Source: Leishmania donovani (lineage: Eukaryota > Euglenozoa > Kinetoplastea > Trypanosomatida > Trypanosomatidae). Taken from it: a DNA stretch of 64,000 nucleotides. Below are positions 9,001 to 17,159 of the stretch, piece after piece. Where the stretch lies: the NCBI RefSeq assembly GCF_000227135.1, contig NC_018230.1, positions 266,387 to 330,386 on the forward strand. Reading direction: 5' to 3'. Position numbers and translations under genes: made by a program. Below the pieces are notes generated by a model. It saw only the letters and a list, made by a program, of their open reading frames with translations, was not told the origin of the DNA and made no database searches. Every line of letters begins with the position of its first letter. Within the stretch, counting starts at the first letter, position 1.

Positions 9001-11701
9001 GCGCCAGGTGAGAGCGCGACACCTGCACACTCGCCAGCTCCTCCGTGGTCAGGGAGCCGACGAAGACGCAGTTGTCGAGCACGAGGTTGCCAAAGACATG
9101 GAGGTGGCCGTAAAGGTACATGTTGCTGCAGTGCAGCGTGAGGCCACGGGGCAGGCGGCACGTGTGGATTTCGCCCGTCGGGGACGGTGCCGTCGATGAC
9201 TGCAGCGAAAAGCGAAGCGATGGCCGTTGCGTCGTCGAGGTACTGCCGAGCTTTCGAGCCGCGGTGGCGGAGACCCGCACGTTGCGCAGCACGCAGGCCA
9301 CCCGCGCTTGTTGAACGTTGTCGCCGGCGTCGCCAATGAGGTGGACCTCGAAAGGAAGGGGCACCGCTGCGCTGTCGGCGGCACCGCGCTCGCATGACAC
9401 GCCCGCCTCTGCGAGCCGCAACACCTGCGTGGCCTGAGACTCTTCCGCACTCGACGTGGCCGGAATGCCGCCCACTGCCGTTGAAGATCCGCTGATGGAG
9501 GGTGGTGGCGGCGGCGGCGGCGGTAGCGTCAATGGAATCCACAGCTCGGCGACGCGTTGCTGCAGCGGCTGCGCTTTCTCACAGCTCGCCGCTGCCGCTG
9601 TGTGCGGGTGTGTGGGCGCGTAGGCAACATGCCAAATCGCCGGCGGACGCGCACGCAACACGCGCTCGGCGTTCATGACAGGCGCGAAGATCGACGTTGA
9701 AGCCGCCGACGACGACGGCGGTGGGGTCGCTGTCATTGTCGACGGGGTGCGCTGCTGTAGCGGAGCAGGCAACGACGAGAACGCGCTGCCACCGTACTCC
9801 GGGCTCGCACCAACGCGGTCTCTGCCAGCAGGCGTATCGGGTGTCGTGCTGTCCGCCGCGCTGTACTTGTCATCCCCCGCGGCGGTGGCCGAGACGACGG
9901 TCTGCTGCACCCCCCGCACACCGGACTGGAACAGTCGCACGCCTTCCGCGTCCGCGAGGAGGGCGGGCGAGTCGAGCAGCATTACGACCGGCTTGGCTGT
10001 CGCTGCTGTTGGGTGTGGTTGCTGCTGTGCCAGCGTGGGGCAGAGCGGAGGCGGCGGGGACACCGGCGACGGCTCCAATGGGGGAGCGTAAGTGGCCACG
10101 AGCGCGTCGTACACGGCGGTGTTAAGATGCGACACGTCACGCAACACGTGCGGCGCCAGTGTGCCGCTGCCGCCACGACCGTGTCCGGTCGCGAACTCCA
10201 TGAGCGACGGCGTCGTGGTGGCGGTCTGCGCACCGTGCGGCGAGGCTGAGGGCCTGACTGAGTCGGACCCGGTGGCGGCGACGGCGCTGCCGCTGCCAAA
10301 GTACATGTCGAGGTGATCTCGTTGCACCGTGCCGCCGCCGGTAGCCGCTGCGGCTGCAATGTTGGGGTTCGCGGAGGCGCTGAGGCCGCCCCTCAACTCC
10401 GAGGGGGCGGGCAGCGACGGCATGCCATCGCGCGCGGCACTCGCAGACTCTGAGAAAGGACCAACGTAGCGACGGAACAGGTGCGGATGCGCGCGACGGA
10501 TGTACTCCATGCCGAGCTGATGCTCTTCCTCCGAGTAGGCGCCTGCAAACGTTGATGAGCCACCGCCACCGACACCCCACGCCGCGACAGTCTCGCGGAG
10601 GTTTTCCATCCGCTCCGCGTCATCGACGGACACGCGGCCGTCACCGGCAAAGGGGTTGAGTGTCTCGAAAAGTGCGATCAGCAGAAGCACCATGTTCTCA
10701 GGTGTCAGCTCCCAGTCCTGGGACATGAGCTCGAGGGAGCAGAGGGCGCCGTGGTGGATGAAGGACGCGATGAGACGCGGCGACACGACGAAGACGAGCG
10801 GCATGCGTGCACGACGACGACTGCCGCCCGTAGCGGCAGCGGGCGGAGGAGGGGACGCGAAGGCACTCGTCTGCAGCTTCGCCAGAGGTTGTGACGGGTC
10901 GCTGACGCGAGAAACTGCCACGCCGGCGCCATCGGCATCCTCGGGTAGCGCCATGTGCCCCTCGGACGTCAACGGCGACCGCCTCGCCTCGCCGAAGCCC
11001 ACGAGGCGACATTGGAAGTCGTTGTACGGCTGTGGGGTGGTTGCGGTGGGCACGCTGTTGGCATCGTCGTCGTTCTCCTGCTGCTGCGTGCTTCGGTCAC
11101 TGGTACGCGTGCCGTTGCTGCCGTCTCGAGAGCTGGCCACTGCACTTGGGGCCACCTCGCAGCCCCCACTGCGCTCTGCGGCCGCTCGCACCTTGTCTCC
11201 TGCACCGGAAGAGGTGAGCGAGGAAGATGGCTGCGCTGGTGGTGCTGGCGAGCTCGTCGTCGTCGTGTCGTGCCGATGCACATGTGGTGACGATGTTGCG
11301 GCAGCAGATTGTGGCGCTGCATCAGCGGCGTGGATAGCAGCTGCGCTCAGCTTTGTGGTCATCGTCGCGGCGGCGAGCATCGTTGCCGACGCGCTCGGCT
11401 CCGTGTGTCGTGAAGGACGCCGATGCCGCGATCCCGCGCCACCGACGCCCGCGCTTACACCCCATGCACCTCCTGCGGCGCTGTCCTCGCTGTCGACATC
11501 TTCGTTGAAGACGAGCTCGAGCGACACGTAGAAGTCGGCGTTGTTCTCATCCTTGTAGAGCAGCTGCACGAACCACCTCGTCAGGTCATCATCGTCGATG
11601 AGTGTGATTTGCGAGATGCCATGAGGCACGTTTCGGCCGCTGTTGCGCTTCAAGTACACATACAACCTCTGTAGAAGCTGTATGTACTCCTTCGTGGGCA
11701 T
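3038..11701 (-). CDS. UBE2Q-like E2 domain fused to a right-handed parallel beta-helix protein (2887 aa)
   Basis: The first in-frame ATG is at 11701; the frame stays open to 11806 only through a GTG. The N-terminus looks like a ubiquitin-conjugating fold broken by a disordered Ser/Ala-rich insert: residues 1-72 hold strands ending DFYVSLELVF, and residues 299-366 hold VVSPRLIASFIHHGALCSLE, a Trp and a long helix. UBE2Q-type E2s have a closely similar VVSPRL...GALCMELL segment around their catalytic Cys, so Cys321 is the candidate active site. From about residue 830 to the C-terminus there are many short beta-helix (CASH/PbH1-type) rungs with recurring Cys, Asn and Gly-Val residues, separated by Ala/Ser/Pro inserts. 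Three large super-repeats share the signature NGFT-D...C-AD-NHVG. Beta-helices of this kind occur in F-box protein FBXO11, where they bind substrates. A ubiquitin-transfer enzyme carrying its own substrate-binding helix is my inference. Confidence 0.72.
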   Translation of the reverse strand: MPTKEYIQLLQRLYVYLKRNSGRNVPHGISQITLIDDDDLTRWFVQLLYKDENNADFYVSLELVFNEDVDSEDSAAGGAWGVSAGVGGAGSRHRRPSRHTEPSASATMLAAATMTTKLSAAAIHAADAAPQSAAATSSPHVHRHDTTTTSSPAPPAQPSSSLTSSGAGDKVRAAAERSGGCEVAPSAVASSRDGSNGTRTSDRSTQQQENDDDANSVPTATTPQPYNDFQCRLVGFGEARRSPLTSEGHMALPEDADGAGVAVSRVSDPSQPLAKLQTSAFASPPPPAAATGGSRRRARMPLVFVVSPRLIASFIHHGALCSLELMSQDWELTPENMVLLLIALFETLNPFAGDGRVSVDDAERMENLRETVAAWGVGGGGSSTFAGAYSEEEHQLGMEYIRRAHPHLFRRYVGPFSESASAARDGMPSLPAPSELRGGLSASANPNIAAAAATGGGTVQRDHLDMYFGSGSAVAATGSDSVRPSASPHGAQTATTTPSLMEFATGHGRGGSGTLAPHVLRDVSHLNTAVYDALVATYAPPLEPSPVSPPPPLCPTLAQQQPHPTAATAKPVVMLLDSPALLADAEGVRLFQSGVRGVQQTVVSATAAGDDKYSAADSTTPDTPAGRDRVGASPEYGGSAFSSLPAPLQQRTPSTMTATPPPSSSAASTSIFAPVMNAERVLRARPPAIWHVAYAPTHPHTAAAASCEKAQPLQQRVAELWIPLTLPPPPPPPPSISGSSTAVGGIPATSSAEESQATQVLRLAEAGVSCERGAADSAAVPLPFEVHLIGDAGDNVQQARVACVLRNVRVSATAARKLGSTSTTQRPSLRFSLQSSTAPSPTGEIHTCRLPRGLTLHCSNMYLYGHLHVFGNLVLDNCVFVGSLTTEELASVQVSRSHLALMPDDRLLLRQPPYRRGSSDRCRGAGRGAPRQRSSSTASPGADDAARPPPPPPPPPPALFYAQRKECVLVLDSSRVEMSEDTHVYRLMPNLHAAAAAAATRGWRRSTQEAKTEKRSGEPSTASCDRDEDEGSDEVASVSGNGEDSGDEGKAAAAAAAVAPSLAAMMAVLRSLILVSNQARLRLVRCAIHPGRNTERTIFAEQNAIVDMAYCTVTAAISSAVSVQGCRAYLEHCFFEGSPTTTAAATSAVLSAEAAAAAQEAAADDVDTESSHDTASGRSGIQQQQQQPPPPIHVNDTTRCTGLNVELGGTLTARYCAARHLYFAFCVIAHSVAHFYRCHAEDVVNGFTVDASAATLDGCSADTNHVGAFVLRKAKCILTDDSCGSFPRRCSLLGEAHETARRAVTEALRQKHQETRGGGVVPPAITETESLWTSAAAIAERTARVALLARRHYAEQLPRSDTLSDAAPVTTTASHAPHRRSQTAIGMSSPQQTLGFFGGRFSLEVRDAALKATGVMLMNAHDTSVYAYENSAVELEECVLWSTAEAEEAASAAAATVAAALGSAESPAAAASTAALKLTGRRALTGVDGTSDGQLRSGSPRQRSCGVKVVHASLKARRCLTAGYSFGFAAIQSAQAELQECLVVNAINGYTIDHSQCRLRHCGADTSHVGLFALNGSRVEADSTPHVVGVSSCGRTPPPLICGGVPAVFCGDVYGVEIQSSEVECTGITVLRGRDSGFNAYNGSTLRLSKCLVDMSPTDAASYVFHRPGNGGAAGAAAAVRETNEGRRGSSTNKGDAAGMAGLWTRHLHLDVGLAEELVLCTSDSDAGHAHSRNRLPASALLLAEQQGDTVPHRDEGGEDGRGEATRAAAPAATTTPTTATPPSAPSSAGRVAPAVRTSGVKVWSGSQCHAQDTEVRCVTFGFASLGPETLLDAHHCTAKHVVNGFTSDGGALQLTKCSAGSNHVGVYVLSHAHCVVRRGSYMAKKYGIECRSGVLSLQGHVKIYGFSRIGMYLYDGAHCEADPDCVLDIHALKHAAPGSSADVTAAAMPAPGSSIRSATFLQLSKTQQQQPPMSTASTTSLCSPEDAANVSDLLPACIALDEATAHLPQAVLGGGARCGVTCGDGATGFIGKCIVYDCSLVGVNVFYGAHLTLANALLRCAQQYAVVVHVGGVCRIIQNAEGDETGDDDDSLAVDSSDEGVDRGARGSGGLGNILRRHGPGAAVSAAVRRLRRLASYIVAVPWRVTHQWAGRRDPNDGAAAAAAAESVAEDSSGCDAVLSGARARSLGTGSMPGATTVAGGTAMSPATAAGVSPTPRHPPSRVADKAQRLSSDASSRWRGETRSAVSPSSATAATASPVAIGGGGAAPLVGDDDDEVGGRRIVPLTSALRRRLKWLYWETCLGAPLPFRLNTLTMPVATVGANGAGPEPGSTAAGVAERRSFSLSPSASGAAAPTSGALAITSVFPPVRPTICGSCVVRGTCTMERVVLRPTNHLPRLFAECSRADRARNSGKEHDDDATTATATDDEDGAMDTERNSAGNVTATRARCSPWTGQEVCNSPAQHRHTDSSNSSDGTTSTGEHGGDSAYASPLLATAAAIKASLAAGRAVAAASARAADGWAALPSVCVLHHLVRQPPGVHVCQQGVLNLTDCIVDASLSPQPCLGARRTGQLVSAVVACEGPYAKLHCDYVRVVRGEGGDEDDRTAFEGGDGGASGAARPATSPAPTRSSALPALSPDAAPPLLAAAPSPRRRGASVAAAAADVATVPLLLVSLVDGAQCTLHMVGASLDDWPYCAYSAESINHDGNVCSDPMMGAEKEDAGNPLGFAGRGEAAAAQLSPARLILARNAGVMLRTTGDTLAEVTYASIASIVASQRSQVRLAHCTVTGMVPIILGSGSSSSLTCCRVVGGARAGPTAAAIRVEHEGDLTLIRSSVWTLSQGLAVECVGSGCVHAVESEELTLGRAAGSADGHGDGEGAVDGAVGQP

Positions 11702-12606
11702 CGGTGCTGCCGCTGCTGCTGCTGCGGAGTCGGTGTGGGGGTAGGAAGGGCACGATGCTGCAGCCAGCGGAGGGAGAGACGGAGAGAGATGAAAGATGGG
11801 CGACACACGCCTGATGATGATGATGCGTGCGCAGCAGCGATGACAACAGGAGCGAGGAAGAGGGTGGCGGTGGTGGTAGTGGTAGACGATGGATGATCTG
11901 CACCACGATCAAGGCAGGCCCACATACAGAGAGGCACGGACACACCACGGACGGTGGCAGACCAAAGAACACGAGAGGAGCGGCAAGCGCTGGAAGCGGG
12001 GATGCGAAGGCGCACCTCGAGAGCGAAGAGTCATGCTGGGGGTGGCTGTACATGACCGACGCACACAGGCAGAGAAGAGTGGCAGCAACAAGCTACGGGC
12101 ACAGCCGAAAGAGGCGGCACTGACAGGGGAGGGCGGAGGAGTCCGTTGGCCAAGGGCTCTCGTTCTCAGCGCTTTCTGGAAGTGAAAGGACTTGGCCCTA
12201 CCGCACATGGGCGTTGGAGGAAGAAAAGAGGGAGAAGGGGGAGGGGCAAGCGCATCGCATGCGACTTGGAAGACTCGCAGCTGCGTGACTGTCCGACGCG
12301 CACGCACGCACAGAGAGAGAGAGAGAGAGAGGGGGGGGGGGGAGGGAGGGATGGAAACATGCACCTCTGCGCCTGCGTGTTCGTGCCACGTGTGCGTGTG
12401 ACTGGGGCAGAGCCGGAGATCTGAGGCGGCATCACCTCCCAAGGCGAAGGGAGCACGTCGAAGGGATGTGCCACGCACGCATAGGCATACAACAGGCAAG
12501 ACACGATGCACCGTCTGTCTGCGTCCTTCTCTCTTTTCCCATGCGCCCTCGACAGGCGGCACTTTCTTCGTGAGCTCACTGGCACAGAGATGCGCACACG
12601 TGTGCA
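11702..12606. other. Intergenic spacer with long polypurine tract
   Basis: No credible gene. The spacer is dominated by a 39-base uninterrupted purine run at 12312-12350. On the transcribed strand this reads as a polypyrimidine tract, suited to directing spliced-leader trans-splicing of the beta-helix mRNA and polyadenylation of the upstream YbaK-like mRNA. Open frames here are low-complexity and lack family features. Confidence 0.5.
12312..12350 (-). repeat. (GA)n/(G)n polypurine tract, polypyrimidine on the transcribed strand
   Basis: GA dinucleotides run into G12 and then GGA/GGG. On the minus strand this is a 39-nt C/T-only tract. In trypanosomatids such tracts specify trans-splicing and coupled upstream polyadenylation, but the distance to the next ATG (about 610 nt) would make a long 5' UTR. 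Confidence 0.6.
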
Positions 12607-13296
12607 TTACGCCGTCGCCTCCGCCGACTTGGACGCCTCGCTCTCCACCTTCTTGGCGGCGGTGCCTTCCTCCGGTTGCCACCCCTCGCAGAGGTCCACC
12701 CACTCAACGGCGTTCGACGCGTACTGCTCGAGCTCATCGACCGTGACCTTGATGCCAGTGTTCGTCGTCCCCGCCGCCGGGTACACATATGGGAAGCGCT
12801 TCAGCGAGACGTCCAGGTATACCCTGACGTCATCGTTGAGGCCGAAGGGGCACACGCCCCCGGGCGGGAAGCCTGTGTACGGCTCCACCTCCTCGCGCTT
12901 CAGCATCTTGGGCTGACACGCAAACTTTTCCTTGTACTTCTTCGCGCTCACCTTCGCGTCGCCCGCCGCCACAATCACAATGATGTTGGCGTCGCCAGGG
13001 GCGGTGGCGGTGGGCGGGCCAGCGGGCGAGGCGCTCGCGCGGTCGCTCCCCGCCGCCCCGCTGCCGTTCTGCTGCTGCTGCGCGCGCACTTCCCTCATCA
13101 TCTTCTGGTGCGCCTTCGCCTCCGCCTTGCTCGTCGGTTTCTTCAGAAGGAACGACAGCGACTTGGCGATGTGCGCCGGATCGCACCCCAGCCGGATCGC
13201 CGCGAGCTCGACGGTGGCGCTGCTCTCGGCGAACGCCTGGACGCGCTCAGCCAGGTGCGGCGCCTTGGCGATGAGGTGCTGCCTGCAGCGCTCCAT
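12607..13296 (-). CDS. YbaK / prolyl-tRNA-editing-domain protein (229 aa)
   Basis: The ATG at 13296 opens a compact domain. The frame upstream is low-complexity and probably 5' UTR. Residues 1-55 give an Ala/Glu-rich helix and the conserved IAKSLSFLL segment. After a polyQ/Ser/Ala linker the core resumes with NIIVIVAAGDAKVSAKKYKE, then KREEVEPYTGFPPGGVCPFG and a C-terminal strand set ending at EWVDLCEG. These are the hallmarks of the YbaK/EbsC aminoacyl-tRNA deacylase fold: the Lys near the first strand and the GxxPGGVxPFG loop form the active site. Members hydrolyse mischarged tRNAs such as Cys- or Ala-tRNA(Pro). The protein is free-standing, not fused to prolyl-tRNA synthetase. Which tRNA it edits cannot be told from the sequence. 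The extreme C-terminus is a short Lys/Glu/Ser/Ala tail. Confidence 0.85.
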   Translation of the reverse strand: MERCRQHLIAKAPHLAERVQAFAESSATVELAAIRLGCDPAHIAKSLSFLLKKPTSKAEAKAHQKMMREVRAQQQQNGSGAAGSDRASASPAGPPTATAPGDANIIVIVAAGDAKVSAKKYKEKFACQPKMLKREEVEPYTGFPPGGVCPFGLNDDVRVYLDVSLKRFPYVYPAAGTTNTGIKVTVDELEQYASNAVEWVDLCEGWQPEEGTAAKKVESEASKSAEATA

Positions 13297-13856
13297 TTCC
13301 ACGCCGGCTGTTGCTGTGGGACGGTGCTGGGAATGCTCGGTGGCGGTAGGCGATGCGGAGAAGTGAGAGGGAGGGGGTGGGTGGTGGTGGTGGTCTTCGT
13401 GTCGGCGTGCGTGAAAGTAGTAGAGAGGGATGGGCAAGAGGGCTGAAGAGAACATGAGGCGCTGTGGAGCGACGCTGGAGGCTGTGGCGGTGATGCAACT
13501 CGACCCGCCAGTGAGCATGCAGAGCACAACGAAGCGAGGGAGGGTGAGGGAGCCGCCGCCCCTCCCTCCCTCTCCCTCTCCCAAAGGGTTACTCGTGCGC
13601 ACCCGTACACAGAGGAGGGCATGCCTGTGCGTGCGCGCTTGGCGGGGACTCCTCTGTTTCGCTTCCTCTCGTCGCTGTCGCGATAGAGAGGCAGGGCGGG
13701 TGGGGACAGTCGGGTGAGGGACGGGCACTGGTGCGCAGAGAGCCGCACGCGAGCTCAACATCAACACCTCCGACGTGATTGTGCATGTGGTGTGGGCGCG
13801 TACGTGCGTTTCAGGCAGAGGAGGTGCTCCCGAGAACAACGGCGCGTGTGCACCAG
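13297..13856. other. Intergenic spacer with candidate trans-splice signal
   Basis: Purine-rich sequence at about 13357-13392 reads on the minus strand as a C/T-rich tract. The first AG after it in the transcribed direction is the complement of 13336-13337, about 40 nt before the YbaK-like ATG. This is a reasonable spliced-leader acceptor. Nothing else is recognised in the spacer. Confidence 0.45.
13336..13337 (-). promoter_or_regulatory. Candidate spliced-leader acceptor AG for the YbaK-like gene
   Basis: First AG downstream (minus sense) of the C/T-rich tract at 13357-13392. It would leave a 5' UTR of about 39 nt. The call is by pattern only. Confidence 0.35.
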
Positions 13857-16800
13857 TTACAGCAAGCGAGAGACGGCTTTGGTGTAGCCGGCAAAGACAT
13901 CAGTCGTCCGCGCTGGCTGCTCAGCCATTGCACGAAGACACTGATGCTGGGGAGAACGCGAGGAGGACGAAGCCGCGGAGGCGCGCCGCCGCTGCGCAGA
14001 GTCCCGAATCGCTACAGATGCGTATCGCGATGCTGCCGCTTTCTGTTGCTCTTGTTCCTCCACTTCCGGCCTCTCAGCCGCCTCCAGCTGACGCCTCGCT
14101 TCGATCCGCGTCTTGGCGAGCTGTACGGCTGCGTTGACCCGCGGCGCGGCACGTAGAACGTCGTCTGGCATGTAGTACCTGCCTCTCAGAGCGGCGGCGG
14201 GGTCGCTCGCGTACGCCGCGTGTGGGCGAGTGCAGCACAGAAGACCAGCCTTCACCAACGCTTCATGCACGACGACGGCGCGTCGCCAGTAGGCTGAGGC
14301 TGCTATTCGGTGGTATGCCACCGCCGCCGCTGCCCTGTACTCGTCCGTCTGGGAGGCGGGCGGCGGCCGTGGCGGGCGGCGACTCCGCATCACCTGCAGA
14401 ATCCAGGCATACGCCAGCTCGATCACGAATGGGTGATGGGGGCTATCGGCCGTGGCAGTGCTTGTGTATTTGCCGCGGCGCATCAACGACGCGTCGGGCC
14501 CACCGATGGTGCCCCACGCTTGCGGCAGCTGCGCCGTGGCCTCCAGCAGCGTCAGCAGCGCCCGCGACAGAAACGCCGGCGCAAAGGTACGCGCGACGGC
14601 GTCGAGGGACGTGATGCCGCGCGAGGTGTCATCAAGCATCAAGCCGAGCAGCTCCCGCATCTTGCGCACCAGCCGCGCACGCACGTCCTCTCCTGACGTC
14701 CCCGCCGCCCCTGCTCCCGCCTCGCGTGGGGGCGGCACCGCCGCAATTGTGCGCATGTGAAAGCGGCAGAGCGCCTCTACGGTGCCAGGGAGGGCGTGCA
14801 GGTCAATGAAAGTGAGCGACGCCGCAGAGTTGGAGGCGGGCGGCTCCGGTGGCGGGGCTGGGGTGACACCGCACGGCGTCGAGGCCTCCACCGAAGGTGT
14901 GCTTGACGCTGTGGAGACAGAGGCGGCGAAAAACCCGCGCGATCGGCGGTGAGTCGCAGGCGTGGTGTAGGAGGCAGAGGAGGAGAGCAGGCGCAAGTCC
15001 GCTTCCCCACCTTCTTCCCACTCCGCCAACACCGCCTCGTGATCTTCGCCGTCGTCGGTGCCCGCCCTCGTGGTGAGATGCGTCGATTCGCCTGTGGCAC
15101 CGTCTCCGCCGTCCTGGGCCCACTGCGAAACAAGGCCGTTTGTGCCGCCTTCCACGTCGGCGTCGCCGTCCATCCCTGCCGCTCGGCCCTGCCGCGGTGC
15201 CTGCCCCATTTCCGTACGCGCCTTCAACGCGCCGCGACGACGCAGCAGCAGCGTGATGAGGCTGTCTTGCAGCACCTCCAACAAGGCAACATCGCCGCTG
15301 CGGTTCTCGCGCCGGCCAACAAGCCCCACCACCACAAGGGCAGACTCAGGGTGGGCGCGGACGTACCCCGTCAGCGGCGCCGCGAGCGCGGCGGCGAGGC
15401 CGTCGTGCCACCACTGAAGCTTGCTCAGCGCCCGAGTCAGGAAGAGGAAGCTGGTGGCGTTCATTCTCAGCATGCGGGCCGACGTGTCTGCCGCGTCGAT
15501 GGAGTTCGTTGCCGCGCCTGCCATTGATGCAGGGAGATGCCCTTGCTGGCCGTTCATCAGTGCCAGCGACAGGGCCTCCGCCAGGTGGTGGAACAGACGG
15601 CCGTTCGCCACGGGGTGGTTGCTCTGCTCGAGCGCGCGGCGCCGCACCGCTGCCGCGGCGGACACCAAACACGGATCGGTGGCGCCTGCGGCGATGACAG
15701 TGGCCTCTGTACCTTCGGCGTCGACCACACTCGTGCCATCGCGCAGTTCGGCAGCGGAGGGGTGGACGCCGTGGGGCTCTTGGGTGGCGAACTGCCGCAG
15801 ATACGAAAGGCGCAGGAGTTGTGCCTGGAAGCGCGCCAGCGTGTCGAAGAGAAGGCTGTACTCCTCCAGCGTAAACGCCCGGGCGGTGGACTCTGGCCCC
15901 GGCGTCGCGGCTTCCGCGGAGCCGCACCGTTCCAAGTGGACGACAATGGAGTCTACGAGCGTCTTCAGAACCGCTTCCATGTGCAACAGCCTCTGCTGCG
16001 CGAGGAGGTGGAGAACCTGCAGCGACGCCGTAGCGTCCATGCGCGACACCTCGCGCGAGAGCCACTGGAGCAGAAGGCGAGAGAGACGCGCATAAAACGG
16101 CGTTTCGGGTAACGAAAGACGGTCACAAGGGTGCTGCTGCTGCTGCTGAGGCGGCTTGCCATCAGTGCAGAGCGTCGCCGTTGCTGCCGCACCCGCTGAT
16201 GCCGCTGCGGCAGATGTGTTCTGCGGTGAACTTTTTACCTCTGCTTCCATGACGCACAGGTCCATCCGCTTGAGCACGCTCAGCACCGCGGTGAGAAGTC
16301 GCTGATTCGCCATGAATGTGCGTGCCGCTGACGGCATCACGTCCTCGGCCTCCGATGCCTGTTTACATGCCGCGCGTCTGCGCCTCTTCGCACGACACGC
16401 GTCGCTGTCGTCGCCATCGGCGGCACCATCAGCCACAGCGGAGGTGGTGGGCGTAGGAGACCATCGACGGACCACTTCATGCAGGCACTGCATCATGCTG
16501 CTGTAGTCGAGCCTGCCCAGACGGCTCTCGAGTTCGGTGCAGAGCTGCGCCTCCGTAAGGGTGGTCAGTCGGGCCGCGTAGAGAGGAGAGAGGCTGATCA
16601 GCGACCGATGCGCTGCCGCCTCCCCGCACTGCTGCTTCCTCGGCTGAGGAGGCGTGTAATAGCTCGCAGGTGTGCCTCCACTGGTGGCGCCTGCGCTGCT
16701 GATCGAGCGCCACTGCGATGCTGGTTCAGACCTGCCTTGCGGCGCGTCGGCGCTACCGCCACGATTGACCTCCTGTGGTGTGCCTAAGGGCGACGCCGCG

Positions 16801-17159
16801 GCGGCGGCCGCCGCTATTGTTGTCGCTGTCATCGGCGCAGCTGCGTCACCGCGGCTACTGTGACCGCCTTGATCCTGTTGAGCGCCCCCTGCGTTGTCCG
16901 AGCTCAGCTGCTGGAACACCTTGGCGAGATCGCCCAAGGACACACCACCGCCGCTGCTGCTGGCGGTTCCACCAACACCCGTGCCGCGGTGGCAGTGCGG
17001 CGTGTTAGGCGGTGCGGGGGTGGTGGTGAGCGGCGTCTGTGATGTTGACACGGACAGTGAGCCGGCTGGCACGCTGACGCTCTCACGACAGCCGTAGCAG
17101 AGGCTTCGTCGCCACAGCGCAGTGCTGCACCGCGCCGAAACACCCAGGCGCGACTTCAT
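13857..17159 (-). CDS. Conserved-looking hypothetical protein, probable mitochondrial, helical (1100 aa)
   Basis: I do not recognise a family. The chosen ATG at 17159 gives an N-terminus (MKSRLGVSARCSTALWRRS) rich in Arg/Ser/Ala without acids, like a mitochondrial presequence; an ATG 18 bases upstream (17177) is an alternative. After a Ser/Thr/Gly-rich region, residues from about 190 to the C-terminus are largely predicted alpha-helical, with Leu-rich helices such as YSSMMQCLHEVVRRW, FYARLSRLLLQWLSR and LSKLQWWHDGLAAALAAPL. This is reminiscent of the helical-repeat RNA-binding proteins common in trypanosomatid mitochondria. Disordered Ala/Gly/Ser inserts interrupt the helices. The C-terminus carries a charged helix (KTRIEARRQLEAAERPEVEE). 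A role in mitochondrial RNA or ribosome biology is only a guess from targeting plus helical architecture. Confidence 0.6.
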   Translation of the reverse strand: MKSRLGVSARCSTALWRRSLCYGCRESVSVPAGSLSVSTSQTPLTTTPAPPNTPHCHRGTGVGGTASSSGGGVSLGDLAKVFQQLSSDNAGGAQQDQGGHSSRGDAAAPMTATTIAAAAAAASPLGTPQEVNRGGSADAPQGRSEPASQWRSISSAGATSGGTPASYYTPPQPRKQQCGEAAAHRSLISLSPLYAARLTTLTEAQLCTELESRLGRLDYSSMMQCLHEVVRRWSPTPTTSAVADGAADGDDSDACRAKRRRRAACKQASEAEDVMPSAARTFMANQRLLTAVLSVLKRMDLCVMEAEVKSSPQNTSAAAASAGAAATATLCTDGKPPQQQQQHPCDRLSLPETPFYARLSRLLLQWLSREVSRMDATASLQVLHLLAQQRLLHMEAVLKTLVDSIVVHLERCGSAEAATPGPESTARAFTLEEYSLLFDTLARFQAQLLRLSYLRQFATQEPHGVHPSAAELRDGTSVVDAEGTEATVIAAGATDPCLVSAAAAVRRRALEQSNHPVANGRLFHHLAEALSLALMNGQQGHLPASMAGAATNSIDAADTSARMLRMNATSFLFLTRALSKLQWWHDGLAAALAAPLTGYVRAHPESALVVVGLVGRRENRSGDVALLEVLQDSLITLLLRRRGALKARTEMGQAPRQGRAAGMDGDADVEGGTNGLVSQWAQDGGDGATGESTHLTTRAGTDDGEDHEAVLAEWEEGGEADLRLLSSSASYTTPATHRRSRGFFAASVSTASSTPSVEASTPCGVTPAPPPEPPASNSAASLTFIDLHALPGTVEALCRFHMRTIAAVPPPREAGAGAAGTSGEDVRARLVRKMRELLGLMLDDTSRGITSLDAVARTFAPAFLSRALLTLLEATAQLPQAWGTIGGPDASLMRRGKYTSTATADSPHHPFVIELAYAWILQVMRSRRPPRPPPASQTDEYRAAAAVAYHRIAASAYWRRAVVVHEALVKAGLLCCTRPHAAYASDPAAALRGRYYMPDDVLRAAPRVNAAVQLAKTRIEARRQLEAAERPEVEEQEQQKAAASRYASVAIRDSAQRRRASAASSSSRSPQHQCLRAMAEQPARTTDVFAGYTKAVSRLL

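Noticed and set aside
11702..11806. N-terminal extension of the E2/beta-helix protein
   Set aside because: The upstream frame starts with GTG only; the first ATG is at 11701, immediately before the conserved domain.
13297..13839. 181-codon extension of the YbaK-like protein
   Set aside because: Low-complexity and interrupted by the polypyrimidine tract expected of a splice acceptor; the fold begins at the ATG at 13296.
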